A stretch of DNA of 64,000 nucleotides, taken from the NCBI GenBank assembly GCA_009911355.1, contig QXXE01000002.1:62001-126000 (forward strand). Reading direction: 5' to 3'. This DNA is from Clostridiaceae bacterium. Its GTDB lineage: Bacteria; Bacillota; Clostridia; Oscillospirales; Butyricicoccaceae. Under the pieces are notes generated by a model. That model saw only the letters and a program-made list of their open reading frames with translations, made no database searches and was not told the origin of the DNA. The position numbers and the translations under genes were made by a program. Of the stretch, positions 8,295 through 15,855 are shown piece by piece. The stretch's first letter is position 1. Each line of letters starts with the position of its first letter.

Positions 8295-8740
8295 AACGAT
8301 GCGCACTGAACCCGTTGATCGGCGCGGCAGCCGCGATGCTGCCCACGGCCATAATGGCAGCTGCCGCGCTGGCGCTGCGCCGGTTCTGGGAACCCGGCGA
8401 AACGCCCTTCTCCGGCCTGCGAACCTTTGCCCTGCTGCTGCTTCTTCTCGCAACAGTGATTGCTTCCAGGCACATTTCAGCTCTTTCAAGGGCCTATATC
8501 GAATACGACGATTTTCAGATATTTTTCCATCTCCCGGACTCCAAAACCCGCTGTCTCCAATGGCCGCAAGCCGGGTATGCGCACTGCTGGAATGGTTCGC
8601 CGCCGGTCATTTTCCGGAAAATGCCGCTTGGCCTGATTGCCGAATTCTGCGACGACGGCGTGCGGACGCCGGTTTTCCGGGCCGCATCGGGCTATCGCGA
8701 TCTCCTACAAATCCTACATGAAAAGGGGATGATTGTATGA
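8291..8740 (+). CDS. membrane protein with cytoplasmic PH-like tail, second of a paralogous pair
   Basis: 149 residues from a TTG start that overlaps the previous stop. It repeats the plan of its neighbour: two membrane helices, then IEYDDFQIFFHLPDSKTRCLQW, with a C-terminal helix ending in GYRDLLQILHEKGMIV. The two proteins are strongly diverged, so the duplication is old or the pair forms a heteromer. The downstream gene overlaps by four bases. Confidence 0.7.
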   Translation: MKRCALNPLIGAAAAMLPTAIMAAAALALRRFWEPGETPFSGLRTFALLLLLLATVIASRHISALSRAYIEYDDFQIFFHLPDSKTRCLQWPQAGYAHCWNGSPPVIFRKMPLGLIAEFCDDGVRTPVFRAASGYRDLLQILHEKGMIV

Positions 8741-9459
8741 TCCGCTGCGCTATCCAGCGCGGCAGCCTGTCTTGGGTGCTGCTGAGCTCGGTTGGCGGGC
8801 TGGCCGCAGGCATCGGCTTCCTGCTCGCGCTGGCGTGGCTGGCCGTTTTGCTGGGCCGGTTCCGCCGATGGCGTTCGCTCACACCCGAAAAAAGGGCGGA
8901 AGAAAAAGCTCTTAAAAAGCACCTGTTTTACAAGGTCTCCCTTCGCGGGCGCGCAGCCTATCTCGTCCTCTGCTTTGACCAGGCGCTGCGGTTCACCGGG
9001 CAGGATTTTGCAGCGTGGGAAACGGTGCGCCGCGAGCTCCGCAGGGTCACAGAGGAAAATTTCGAAACCTGGTCGTTTCGCGCCATCGATCTGCTGCCCG
9101 ACGAAATCCTTTCCGCAGGCTCGCGGGCGGATCTGATCGCGCAGAGGGAACACACGGCGTTCCCCGGCTATGCGTTCAGCGAAGCCGAATTTGCCGCTTT
9201 CCGCGCACTTTACACGCAGGCCGGGGATGCCCTTGCACCGCTCTCGTTCCTGATGGAGCGCATCCTGGATGTAGCAATTTGCGGCTGCGAGGCCGGGACC
9301 CAACCCCCGCACACGCCGGACAGCCTGCCTTTAATCGACCAGGCAAACGCATATATGCAGTCGCGCGGCATCCCACTTCCGGATGAACCGGCGGTACTTT
9401 TCCTGCTGCACAGGCAGCGCAGCCCAGGCATCGGAAAGCCCTTTCAAATGACCTTTTAA
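8737..9459 (+). CDS. single-pass membrane protein of unknown function
   Basis: 240 residues starting at an ATG that overlaps the previous stop. One long N-terminal membrane segment (about 10-42) is followed by a basic stretch (RRWRSLTPEKRAEEKALKK) and a cytoplasmic helical domain with no recognisable motif. Tight coupling to the two preceding paralogues suggests one membrane complex. I do not recognise the family. Confidence 0.7.
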   Translation: MIRCAIQRGSLSWVLLSSVGGLAAGIGFLLALAWLAVLLGRFRRWRSLTPEKRAEEKALKKHLFYKVSLRGRAAYLVLCFDQALRFTGQDFAAWETVRRELRRVTEENFETWSFRAIDLLPDEILSAGSRADLIAQREHTAFPGYAFSEAEFAAFRALYTQAGDALAPLSFLMERILDVAICGCEAGTQPPHTPDSLPLIDQANAYMQSRGIPLPDEPAVLFLLHRQRSPGIGKPFQMTF

Positions 9460-9470
9460 TCGAAAATCGT

Positions 9471-9498
9471 AAAAAAGCCCGGTTAAACCGGGCTTTTT
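9471..9498. terminator. bidirectional terminator between convergent genes
   Basis: AAAAAGCCCGGTT and its exact complement AACCGGGCTTTTT serve both the membrane-protein operon and the CAP gene. Confidence 0.9.
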
Positions 9499-9504
9499 CG
9501 TTCG

Positions 9505-10206
9505 TTAGCCGATAAAGAACTGCGCCCAGTAAGGCGTGCCGCCGATGAGCGTGTAGCCAACGCCGATCTGCGTGAACTGGCTGCCGAGGATGTTCGCACG
9601 GTGCCCCGACGAGTTCATCCACGCGGTCACAACCTGCTGCGGGGTGCGCTGCCCGTAGGCAATATTTTCGCCCGCGGAACGATAGCTGACCCCGGCTTCC
9701 TTCAGCGCGGTAAAGCAGGAGGAACCATTCGGCCGGGTGTGCGAAAAGCTGCGTGCCTGCTCAGCCGCGCGTACCTGTGCAGCCTGGCTGGCCTTGGCAT
9801 TTACAGTCAGTGCAGAAAGCCCATATTTTGCACGCTCCACGTTCACCAGCCGCACAACCTCCTGCGCATAAGCGGAAAGCGAAGCATCACCCGCAGGCGG
9901 GGTTACAGGCGTGTCCGGCGTATCCGGCGTGTCCGGCGTGTCCGGCGTGTCTGGCTTGTCCGGAAGCACCGGCGTGCCGGGCTTTCCGGGCGTGCCGGGT
10001 CTTGTGGGAAGACTGGGCAGCTGCGACCAGTCAAATTTACCAAACCGGTCATTCAAATCGGAGAGGATATCCTTCAAATTTGAACCGCTGACAATGTAAA
10101 CACGCCCATTTTGAACGATCTGCTGGCTATCCGGACGATTTGCAGCACCTGCATTCACGGACAGCAGCATAGCGGCCGCAAGACCCATTACAATGGTTTT
10201 CTTCAT
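9505..10206 (-). CDS. secreted CAP-domain (SCP/PR1) protein
   Basis: 233 residues. A signal peptide covers about 1-22 (MKKTIVMGLAAAMLLSVNA). Then comes a Pro/Gly/Asp/Thr linker with repeated DTP units (about 75-110). The C-terminal CAP domain of about 120 residues contains VERAKYGL, FSHTRPNG, AGENIAYG, HRANILG and the end WAQFF. CAP proteins of this type are common secreted or spore-associated proteins of Clostridia; Bacillus YkwD is an example. The start at 10206 has AAAGGAG upstream; a longer reading would add 26 residues without a signal peptide. Confidence 0.9.
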   Translation of the reverse strand: MKKTIVMGLAAAMLLSVNAGAANRPDSQQIVQNGRVYIVSGSNLKDILSDLNDRFGKFDWSQLPSLPTRPGTPGKPGTPVLPDKPDTPDTPDTPDTPDTPVTPPAGDASLSAYAQEVVRLVNVERAKYGLSALTVNAKASQAAQVRAAEQARSFSHTRPNGSSCFTALKEAGVSYRSAGENIAYGQRTPQQVVTAWMNSSGHRANILGSQFTQIGVGYTLIGGTPYWAQFFIG

Positions 10207-10517
10207 AAAATTTGCACGCTCCTTTAAAAATTTAGCAGCAATAGGCGGTGCGTGCCTGCGCAGGCAGCGGCTGCACAGCAACACACGGATTTACTGCCTA
10301 ACCAAATCATACATGGATGTTCCCCCGAAAACAATGGTAAGTACAGCCACACACCCTAAAATATTACAAAAAACGTTGAAAATTGGGAGAATCCGCCGCA
10401 ATTAGCAGATATTTATATGGAAAAACGGGGGCAGCATACCAATTCCCCCAACATACAGCCCTCCGGGAAATACCGCTGCGCTTCGCACCCTGCTGCCAGG
10501 ATACGGCAGAAATGCAC
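10207..10517. other. AT-richer intergenic region
   Basis: It is the upstream region of the CAP gene and runs to the next terminator. I see no gene, repeat or clear promoter consensus in it. Confidence 0.4.
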
Positions 10518-10549
10518 AAAAAAGCCCCTCTTTTTTGAGGAGCTTTTTT
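10518..10549. terminator. probable terminator of the DUF1697 gene
   Basis: AAAAAAGCCCCTC pairs with GAGGAGCTTTTTT with one mismatch around a T-rich loop. It can act on either strand. Confidence 0.7.
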
Positions 10550-10610
10550 GCACCCTGCGCATATCAGTCCGCAAAACACCCGTTTCAGGCAGCCGCAGAG
10601 CCGGAAACCG

Positions 10611-11150
10611 CTACATGCCAACAAGCTTTTGAACGGTGTTTGCGGTACGGATCGTCAGTTTTTTGCCGATGCCGGCGCTTGCGGTTTTTGACCACCAGTT
10701 TGTTTTCTGATAGCTTTTCCGGCTGAAAGACCAGAAAATTGCATCCCCGCAGCGCATGGCCTCTTCCAAACCCTCTTTTGGCTCGCCGAGCTCACGGAAC
10801 ACATCGTCAGCAGCCGCTGGCGGCAGCACAAAAATCAGGTTATCATAAACTTCTTTATCTTCGCTGCCCCACCAGCTGGGAGCACTGCGCAGCAGGTTCT
10901 CAAGCACTTCCTTCGGCACTACCAAAACCGGAATCTCTAAATCAAACTGAGACTTTATCATGGCTTCGATTTGTTCTGAAAGAGCGGTTTCCTGATCTAA
11001 TTCACTCGAAAAAATAACATTTCCACTGTTCAAAAAGGTTCTCACTTCACTAAACCCGAGCCCTTCAACGCCCTTTTTTAATTCCGCCATTGGGATCTTA
11101 TTTTTACCGCTTATGTTAATGCCGCGCAGAAACGCGATATACCTCTTCAT
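10611..11150 (-). CDS. DUF1697 domain-containing protein
   Basis: 179 residues matching the DUF1697 family over its whole length: RYIAFLRGINISGKNKIPMAEL at the N terminus, FLNSGNVIF, WWGSEDKEVYDNLIF and the end TIRTANTVQKLVGM. The family is widespread and uncharacterised. The ATG at 11150 was preferred over an upstream in-frame start because the family begins MKxYIAFLRGIN. It appears to be a single-gene unit. Confidence 0.92.
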   Translation of the reverse strand: MKRYIAFLRGINISGKNKIPMAELKKGVEGLGFSEVRTFLNSGNVIFSSELDQETALSEQIEAMIKSQFDLEIPVLVVPKEVLENLLRSAPSWWGSEDKEVYDNLIFVLPPAAADDVFRELGEPKEGLEEAMRCGDAIFWSFSRKSYQKTNWWSKTASAGIGKKLTIRTANTVQKLVGM

Positions 11151-11216
11151 AATACAACTGACGCCACCTTTCAATAAATCTGACCAAATAAACATCGCTA
11201 AAACCGCAGTACCGCT

Positions 11217-11366
11217 TCTCCCGTCCCGCCCGCAGGCGAAATGAAGTTTTTACTCGATTTTTTTACAAAAAAATCGCAGGGGTCCAGGGGACAGCGTCCC
11301 CTGGCGCCGCCTGCGGAGGGCTGGGAGTCCAGAGGGCAACGCCCTTTGGCGCCGCCTGCGGAGGGC
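11217..11366. repeat. family A repeat, copy 3
   Basis: CCGTCCCGCCCGCAGGCGA is followed by the AT hairpin module (CGATTTTTTT/AAAAAAATCG) and two GC units around CCAGGGGAC/GTCCCCTGG and CCAGAGGGC/GCCCTTTGG. It fills the gap between DUF1697 and the repressor stop. Confidence 0.8.
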
Positions 11367-11373
11367 AATCGCG

Positions 11374-12048
11374 CTACAGCGACTCCCTGATCAGCAGGCG
11401 CGGGACTCCCAGCACCCGGCACTGCTCCAGGTCACTGCCCGTAATCGTGCGCGGCGGGTACGAGGGGTTGATTGGGATCAGCTTGAGCCAGTCCTCGCCC
11501 GGCACATATTCGACCTTCTTGAGCGTGGCCTGGTCACCGTCGTACAGGATCACCCCGATGTCGCCGCTGCGGCGCAGCGTGCTTTGCCGCAGCACCAGCA
11601 CACGGTCACCATCCATGTACAACGGATACATCGAATCGCCAATGACACGCAGCACAAAATAATCGTCTGAACGCCGCCCGTGCAGATAATGGCGCGGGAT
11701 GTCGACCGTGTCGCCTGACCAGTCCTCCAACGCAGGATGGTCATAGCCCGCCGCAACCTCGCCGATGATCGGGAAGGTCACAACATCATCCGTAATGCGG
11801 GGCGAACGGAGCCCAGGCGCAGGCGATCGGCGCTTGTCCACATTGTAGCCAGACAGCCAGTCCGGGCTGACCTCGAGCGCAGCTGCAAGCGCGGCGAGCG
11901 TCGGCGGTTTCGGCTGGCGCATCCCGGTTGCGTAGGCGCTGATGGTCTGGCGCGACAGCCCAACCCGGTCGGCAAGCTCGGACAGGGAGCATCCCTGTTC
12001 AGTTGCCGCCTCCCGGAGACGGTTCGCAAAATTCGAGATTTGCTTCAC
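11374..12048 (-). CDS. XRE-type S24 self-cleaving repressor
   Basis: 224 residues. An N-terminal HTH_3 domain (SLSELADRVGLSRQTISAY, about 20-38) is joined to a LexA/CI-type S24 peptidase domain. The cleavage site is visible as the Ala-Gly in GEVAAGYDH (about 98-99). The serine lies in GDSMYPLYMDGD, and the lysine in ATLKKVEY. The plan is that of phage CI-like repressors that cut themselves on RecA activation, and differs from housekeeping LexA, which has a winged helix. It is transcribed away from a three-gene operon and shares operator-like boxes with it, so it probably represses both. Confidence 0.9.
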   Translation of the reverse strand: MKQISNFANRLREAATEQGCSLSELADRVGLSRQTISAYATGMRQPKPPTLAALAAALEVSPDWLSGYNVDKRRSPAPGLRSPRITDDVVTFPIIGEVAAGYDHPALEDWSGDTVDIPRHYLHGRRSDDYFVLRVIGDSMYPLYMDGDRVLVLRQSTLRRSGDIGVILYDGDQATLKKVEYVPGEDWLKLIPINPSYPPRTITGSDLEQCRVLGVPRLLIRESL

Positions 12049-12144
12049 GAAAGCTCACTTCCTTAAAAAATAGGGGAAAATCACAATTATCTTCAAAATG
12101 CAGTGTTTTAAAAGACATTTTATGCACTTCAAATTGACTAACAG

Positions 12145-12263
12145 CACAAAACGGGATGATAAGAGTATAGCACAAAACGTCCACAAATGCAACACCTTTT
12201 TGGTATTTTCTCGCAAATTTTGACCACAAAACAGTTGACATGGCAGAACACTTGTGCTATGAT
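12145..12263. promoter_or_regulatory. divergent promoters with shared operator boxes
   Basis: Plus-strand promoter: TTGACA at 12235-12240, 17 bp, TATGAT at 12258-12263. Minus-strand promoter for the repressor: TTGCAT, 17 bp, TATACT, with the -10 at about 12163-12168. The box TTGTGCTAT overlaps both -10 elements (12252-12260 plus strand; 12167-12175 minus strand). Related CACAAAAC copies lie at 12145-12152, 12171-12178 and 12225-12232. They are the expected binding sites of the S24 repressor. Confidence 0.75.
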
Positions 12264-12430
12264 CAAAATACGCTGTAGCAAAAACAACCGGAAGGAGGCG
12301 TGGGAATCGCGCGCCGGAACCGGCGCGCAGAGGCACGGTGCAAGCAACCCGTCCATCAGGGGTGGACGTGGGGACAACACACATCAGATGTCCACTTTGT
12401 GGACATCCAGCAGAGATAAAGGAGGCTGCG

Positions 12431-12589
12431 ATGGAACGGATGACGACACAAAAAGAGAAAACAAGACAGGAAACACCCCACCGGAGGCTGGACCCGAAAC
12501 GGATGTTCCGTTCGCGCAGGCACTGGGAGGTGCAGCGCGGCGGCAGTGTGGAAAGGCTGCGGTTAAAAGCGGAAAAGGAGGCGTGCTGA
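12431..12589 (+). CDS. small basic protein, first gene of the repressor-controlled operon
   Basis: 52 residues, rich in Arg and Lys, from an ATG with AAAGGAGG 5 bases ahead. The same frame is open upstream to a GTG at 12338, which would add a segment with CPLCGHP, half of a zinc ribbon. No ribosome site supports that start, but the motif is noteworthy. The stop is one base before the next start, so coupling is tight. The family is not recognised. Confidence 0.55.
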   Translation: MERMTTQKEKTRQETPHRRLDPKRMFRSRRHWEVQRGGSVERLRLKAEKEAC

Positions 12590-12590
12590 A

Positions 12591-13520
12591 ATGCTGCGGA
12601 TGAAGGATTTCCGGGTGACCGTGCCAGGACGGCAGGATGAACTGCTCGGCTATGAAGGCGAACACCTCGCGCGGCGGTTTGCGGTTGCGGTGGACGACCC
12701 CGGTGGCTGGGACTACCGGCTGGAGCTGCGCGCCCCAGGGGGCGCAGCGGATATCCTCGCGCTGGAAGAGGAGGACGGCGTACTCTGCGCGGACCTGGAA
12801 CGCTCGGCGCTCCGCCGCGCGGGACGGCTGGAAGCACAGATCCGGGGCATCAGCGGGGAACGGGTCAAGCGCTCGAACGTGTTCCCGCTGGTGGTCGGCG
12901 ACAGCCTGAACGCCGAACAGGCGCTGCCAGAGGTGCAGCCGAGCGAGTTTTTGCAGCTAGAACAGCGGCTTTCGGCACTGAAAACAGCGGCAGCCGCCGC
13001 TGCGGGAGACGCACAATCCGCCGTGCAAAGCGCGGAAACCGCCCAAGCTACGGCCCACACCGCACAGGCTGCGGCTGAAAGCGCCGCCGCTTCCGCACGT
13101 TCGGCGGCAGACGATGCCGGGGACGCGGTAAACGCCGCCGCCGTACAGTCCCAGCTTGCCGCCGAAGAAGCACAGGCGGCAAAAGCTGCCCGAAAAGACG
13201 CTGCGCAGGCGGCATTTGACGCGGAGTTCTGGGCACAGCGCGCTGAGCAGGCGGGCACGGTGCGGCGGCTTTCGCTCACGCTGCCGGTGGGGCAGTGGGA
13301 CGCGCTCACCCAATCGGTGGCCGCGCCGGGCGTGCTGCCCGACGAGACGGTTCAGCTCATCCGCATCGTCCCGGCGCTTGCGTCGCAGGCGGCGTATTTC
13401 GCGGCCGGCGTGCTGTGCACCGGGCAAAGCGAAGGCGCGCTGGCGTTCACCTGCCGGGAGACTCCGGCGGCGGATTTACAGGTATTCGCGGTGCTTCAGG
13501 GGGTAACGGCATGGTCTTAA
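12591..13520 (+). CDS. phage baseplate upper protein-like (BppU) coiled-coil protein
   Basis: 309 residues. The N-terminal 110 or so (FRVTVPGRQ to VVGDSLNA) resemble the beta-sandwich of BppU-type phage baseplate or tail proteins. A long Ala-rich coiled coil follows (about 122-215, with many QSAETAQ-like heptads), then a C-terminal beta-rich part. This is the plan of a trimeric tail-fibre or adaptor. No other tail, capsid or packaging gene is near, so it is a remnant or a domesticated module. AAGGAGG precedes the ATG. It overlaps the LRR gene by ten bases. Confidence 0.65.
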   Translation: MLRMKDFRVTVPGRQDELLGYEGEHLARRFAVAVDDPGGWDYRLELRAPGGAADILALEEEDGVLCADLERSALRRAGRLEAQIRGISGERVKRSNVFPLVVGDSLNAEQALPEVQPSEFLQLEQRLSALKTAAAAAAGDAQSAVQSAETAQATAHTAQAAAESAAASARSAADDAGDAVNAAAVQSQLAAEEAQAAKAARKDAAQAAFDAEFWAQRAEQAGTVRRLSLTLPVGQWDALTQSVAAPGVLPDETVQLIRIVPALASQAAYFAAGVLCTGQSEGALAFTCRETPAADLQVFAVLQGVTAWS

Positions 13521-14362
13521 ACACCTACTATATCGGTGCAACCGGGCAGCCGTCCGGCGACGGGCTGGACGCAGTGGTTGCGCGCACCGCCGCCGAAATC
13601 GAATCGGGCGCAGTGGAGGTCGGCAGCTATATTTTCTATAACTGCACCACGCTCCTCCGCACGGCTTTCCCGGCGGCGCAGGCGGTGCGCACCAACGCAT
13701 TTTACGGCTGCGCAAAGCTGGAATCGGTGGCGCTGCCGGTGGCAAAGGAGATCGAAAACACGGCGTTCCGCAAGTGCGCGGCGCTCACGGGGCTGTCACT
13801 CCCGGCAGTGGAAACGCTCGGGACAGGCGCGTTCCAGGAGTGCGGCGAGATGGTTGCCGCGTCGCTGCCGTCGGCGCTTTCACTCGGGAACAGCGCGTTT
13901 GCATCCTGTGGCAAGCTGGCTGCGGTGGACGCACCGATGGCCAAGACAACCGGTACGGGCACGTTCCAAAACTGCACAGCCCTCGCGAGGGTGTCGATGG
14001 GCGCAGCGGAGACGCTCGGGGGGAACGCTTTCCGCGGCTGCACGGGGCTGACGGAAATCTCGCTGCCAAACGCCAGCAGCATGGGGACCTACTGCTTTTC
14101 GGGCTGCTCTTCGCTGCAAAGCGCGGAAATCGGGCCGGTTTCGCAGCTCCCGGCGAACGCGTTTTCACAGTGTACGGCGCTGACGAAGCTGACGCTGTGC
14201 GGCAGCAAGATCAGCACGCTTGCAGGCGCGTCGACCTTTACCGGAACGCCGGTCGCGGCGGGCACAGGGCTAATCTTTGTCCCGGCGGAGCTGCTGGCAG
14301 GGTATCAGGCGGCGGCAAGCTGGGCTGCGTATGCGCCGCAGCTGCGCGCGATCGAAGGATAA
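13511..14362 (+). CDS. BspA-type leucine-rich repeat protein
   Basis: 283 residues, made almost wholly of LRR_5 (BspA-like) repeats of about 22 residues with the pattern AF..C..L..v.lP.a..i (NAFYGCAKLESVALP, TAFRKCAALTGLSLP, GAFQECGEM and others, about nine turns between 40 and 255). There is no signal peptide or anchor. As the last gene after a BppU-like protein it fits a receptor-binding tip, as LRR tips occur on tail fibres of Clostridia prophages. A soluble chromosomal LRR protein is the alternative. The ATG overlaps the upstream gene's end. Confidence 0.85.
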   Translation: MVLNTYYIGATGQPSGDGLDAVVARTAAEIESGAVEVGSYIFYNCTTLLRTAFPAAQAVRTNAFYGCAKLESVALPVAKEIENTAFRKCAALTGLSLPAVETLGTGAFQECGEMVAASLPSALSLGNSAFASCGKLAAVDAPMAKTTGTGTFQNCTALARVSMGAAETLGGNAFRGCTGLTEISLPNASSMGTYCFSGCSSLQSAEIGPVSQLPANAFSQCTALTKLTLCGSKISTLAGASTFTGTPVAAGTGLIFVPAELLAGYQAAASWAAYAPQLRAIEG

Positions 14363-14379
14363 CCCGCCAAGGACAAACA

Positions 14380-14424
14380 AAAAGGCACTGCCTCCCGAAA
14401 TGCCGGAGGGCAGTGCTTTTGTAC
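14380..14424. terminator. bidirectional terminator
   Basis: GCACTGCCTCC pairs with GGAGGGCAGTGC (one bulge), A-rich on the left and TTTT on the right. It separates the LRR gene from the convergent histidinol phosphatase. Confidence 0.85.
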
Positions 14425-15207
14425 TCAAATCGCAGTCAAAACCGCTTTTTTCTGCTCGTATGTGGCCAGATAGCGGATACCGGCGGCGCGTACCAGCTCG
14501 ACGGCCTCCCCCACCCTGCCGCCAACCCGCTCCGGCGTGTGCGCGTCGGAGCCGATGGTGACCAACTCGCCGCCGCGTTCGCGGTAGCGGCGCAGGACGT
14601 CGAGCCCCCATGCGGGGCCGTCGCGCCAGGAGGCAGTGTTAATCTCAAGCGCTTTGCCGTTCTGAACCAAGAAATCAAAGATCTGATCAAACTGTTCCGG
14701 GGCGGCAGACAGGGGAAAGGAGCGGTCGCCGTAGGGCGCGAACTTCGCAATATAATCGTAGTGGCCGAGGACACTGAAACCGACGCCCGACCGCAGCAGG
14801 CGGCAGACGCATTCCAGGTAGCGGCGGTAAACGGTCTCCTTCGGCGCGCTTGTATAGAGGTCTTTCTGATAGTAGGGGTCAACGCCGTCAAGCAGATGCA
14901 CCGAGCCGATTACGAAATCGAGCGGCTGACCGGCGAGGTGCGCCAGCGCGCGCTGCGTGCAGCTTTCATCGCCGAGGCTGACCTCCGCGCCGAAGCGGAC
15001 GGCAACGGGCGAGCCGGATTCCCGCAGCGTGAGGATATCTCGGCGGAGGGCGGAGAGGTCGGCGGGGGCTTCGCCGCTGCCGTCGAAGTCGACGTGGTCG
15101 GTGAAGCAGATTTCGCGCAGGCCGGCTTGTGCGGCGGCAGCGAGCATTTCGGCGGGGCTGTACTCCGCGTCGAAGGAGTGGCGGGTATGCAGGTGGAAAT
15201 CGTACAT
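14425..15207 (-). CDS. hisJ: PHP-domain histidinol-phosphatase
   Basis: 260 residues of the PHP fold used by HisJ-type histidinol-phosphatase, which removes phosphate from L-histidinol phosphate. Metal ligands appear in YDFHLHTRHS (start), FTDHVDF, FVIGSVHLLDG, LGHYDYI, EINTA and GSDAHTPE, in the family order. AAAGGAG precedes the ATG at 15207; a longer reading frame upstream runs into repeat sequence. No other his gene is in the window, so the specificity is by family only; a generic PHP phosphatase is possible. Confidence 0.88.
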   Translation of the reverse strand: MYDFHLHTRHSFDAEYSPAEMLAAAAQAGLREICFTDHVDFDGSGEAPADLSALRRDILTLRESGSPVAVRFGAEVSLGDESCTQRALAHLAGQPLDFVIGSVHLLDGVDPYYQKDLYTSAPKETVYRRYLECVCRLLRSGVGFSVLGHYDYIAKFAPYGDRSFPLSAAPEQFDQIFDFLVQNGKALEINTASWRDGPAWGLDVLRRYRERGGELVTIGSDAHTPERVGGRVGEAVELVRAAGIRYLATYEQKKAVLTAI

Positions 15208-15244
15208 AAAGGGTCTCCTTTCAGCCTTTTTTCGGCACGGCAGC

Positions 15245-15372
15245 GACGCTGGCCCCCGCGCCTGCGCGGCGGGCGGCAGGGCTCTGCCCTGCACCCGGTC
15301 CTGCGCGGACAGCGCCAAAGGGACTCGTCCCTTTGGAATCCCTTTCTCGCCTGCGGGCGGGACGAGAGAACC
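15245..15372. repeat. family A repeat, copy 4
   Basis: A GC unit with GCAGGGCTCTGCCCTGCACC, then GCGCCAAAGGGACTCGTC and the terminal CGCCTGCGGGCGGGACGAG. It lies between the histidinol phosphatase start and the GNAT remnant. Confidence 0.75.
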
Positions 15373-15425
15373 CTCCGTTCAGTGCAGATGCACCTACGTG
15401 CTTTTAGAGGTTTTTCAAGAACAGC

Positions 15426-15650
15426 TTACAGCCCTTTTTCGGCAAGGATTTTATCAATTTTTTTCTCTGACAGGATTTCATGCGTGGTCAGCTGCCCGTC
15501 ATAGAACAACGAGAAGGTAGTAAACGGCGAAAGCGCTTGCTGCGTCGACTGGGGCCCATGCGTATTCGGCGGGGATATACTCAATAAAACACTTTCCGCG
15601 GATGTTGCCTTTCAGGAATACAAGCCCCTCGTCCAGACGTTCCCGCAGCC
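15426..15650 (-). pseudogene. remnant of a YoaP-type GNAT acetyltransferase
   Basis: Two coding fragments remain on the minus strand. The upstream piece (15650 down to about 15560) reads RERLDEGLVFLKG then CFIEYIPAEYAWAPVDA. This matches the middle of GNAT proteins with a YoaP domain. The downstream piece, in another frame, reads SPFTTFSLFYDGQLTTHEIL and ends EKKIDKILAEKGL with a TAA at 15426. It matches the C-terminal end of the same family. About 100 residues between them are missing and the N terminus ends in a family A repeat. The gene is therefore a decayed copy with an internal deletion. Confidence 0.7.
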
Positions 15651-15838
15651 CCCGTCCCGCCCGCAGGCGTAATGAAGTTTTTACTCGATTTTTTTACAAA
15701 AAAATCGCGGGGTGCAGGGGCAGAGCCCCGCCGCTCGCCGCGCAGGCGCGGGGTGCAGGGGCAGAGCCCCGCCGCTCGCCGCGCAGGCGCGGGGTGCAGG
15801 GGCAGAGCCCCGCCGCTCGCCGCGCAGGCGCGGGTGCA
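15649..15838. repeat. family A repeat, copy 5, with three 41-bp tandem units
   Basis: The CCGTCCCGCCCGCAGGCG end is followed by the AT hairpin module (CGATTTTTTT, AAAAAAATCG), then units beginning at 15709, 15750 and 15791. Each has the palindrome GGGGCAGAGCCCC followed by GCCGCTCGCCGCGCAGG. The array abuts the 3' end of the Cof-type HAD gene. Confidence 0.85.
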
Positions 15839-15855
15839 GTCGCGGAAGCACCGCG

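Noticed and set aside
11374-12048. Housekeeping LexA
   Set aside because: The N terminus is an HTH_3 XRE domain, not the LexA winged helix, and the operator boxes do not match LexA sites.
13774-15504. 576-codon plus-strand frame across the LRR gene end and histidinol phosphatase
   Set aside because: Spans a terminator and runs antisense to a clear enzyme; not coding.
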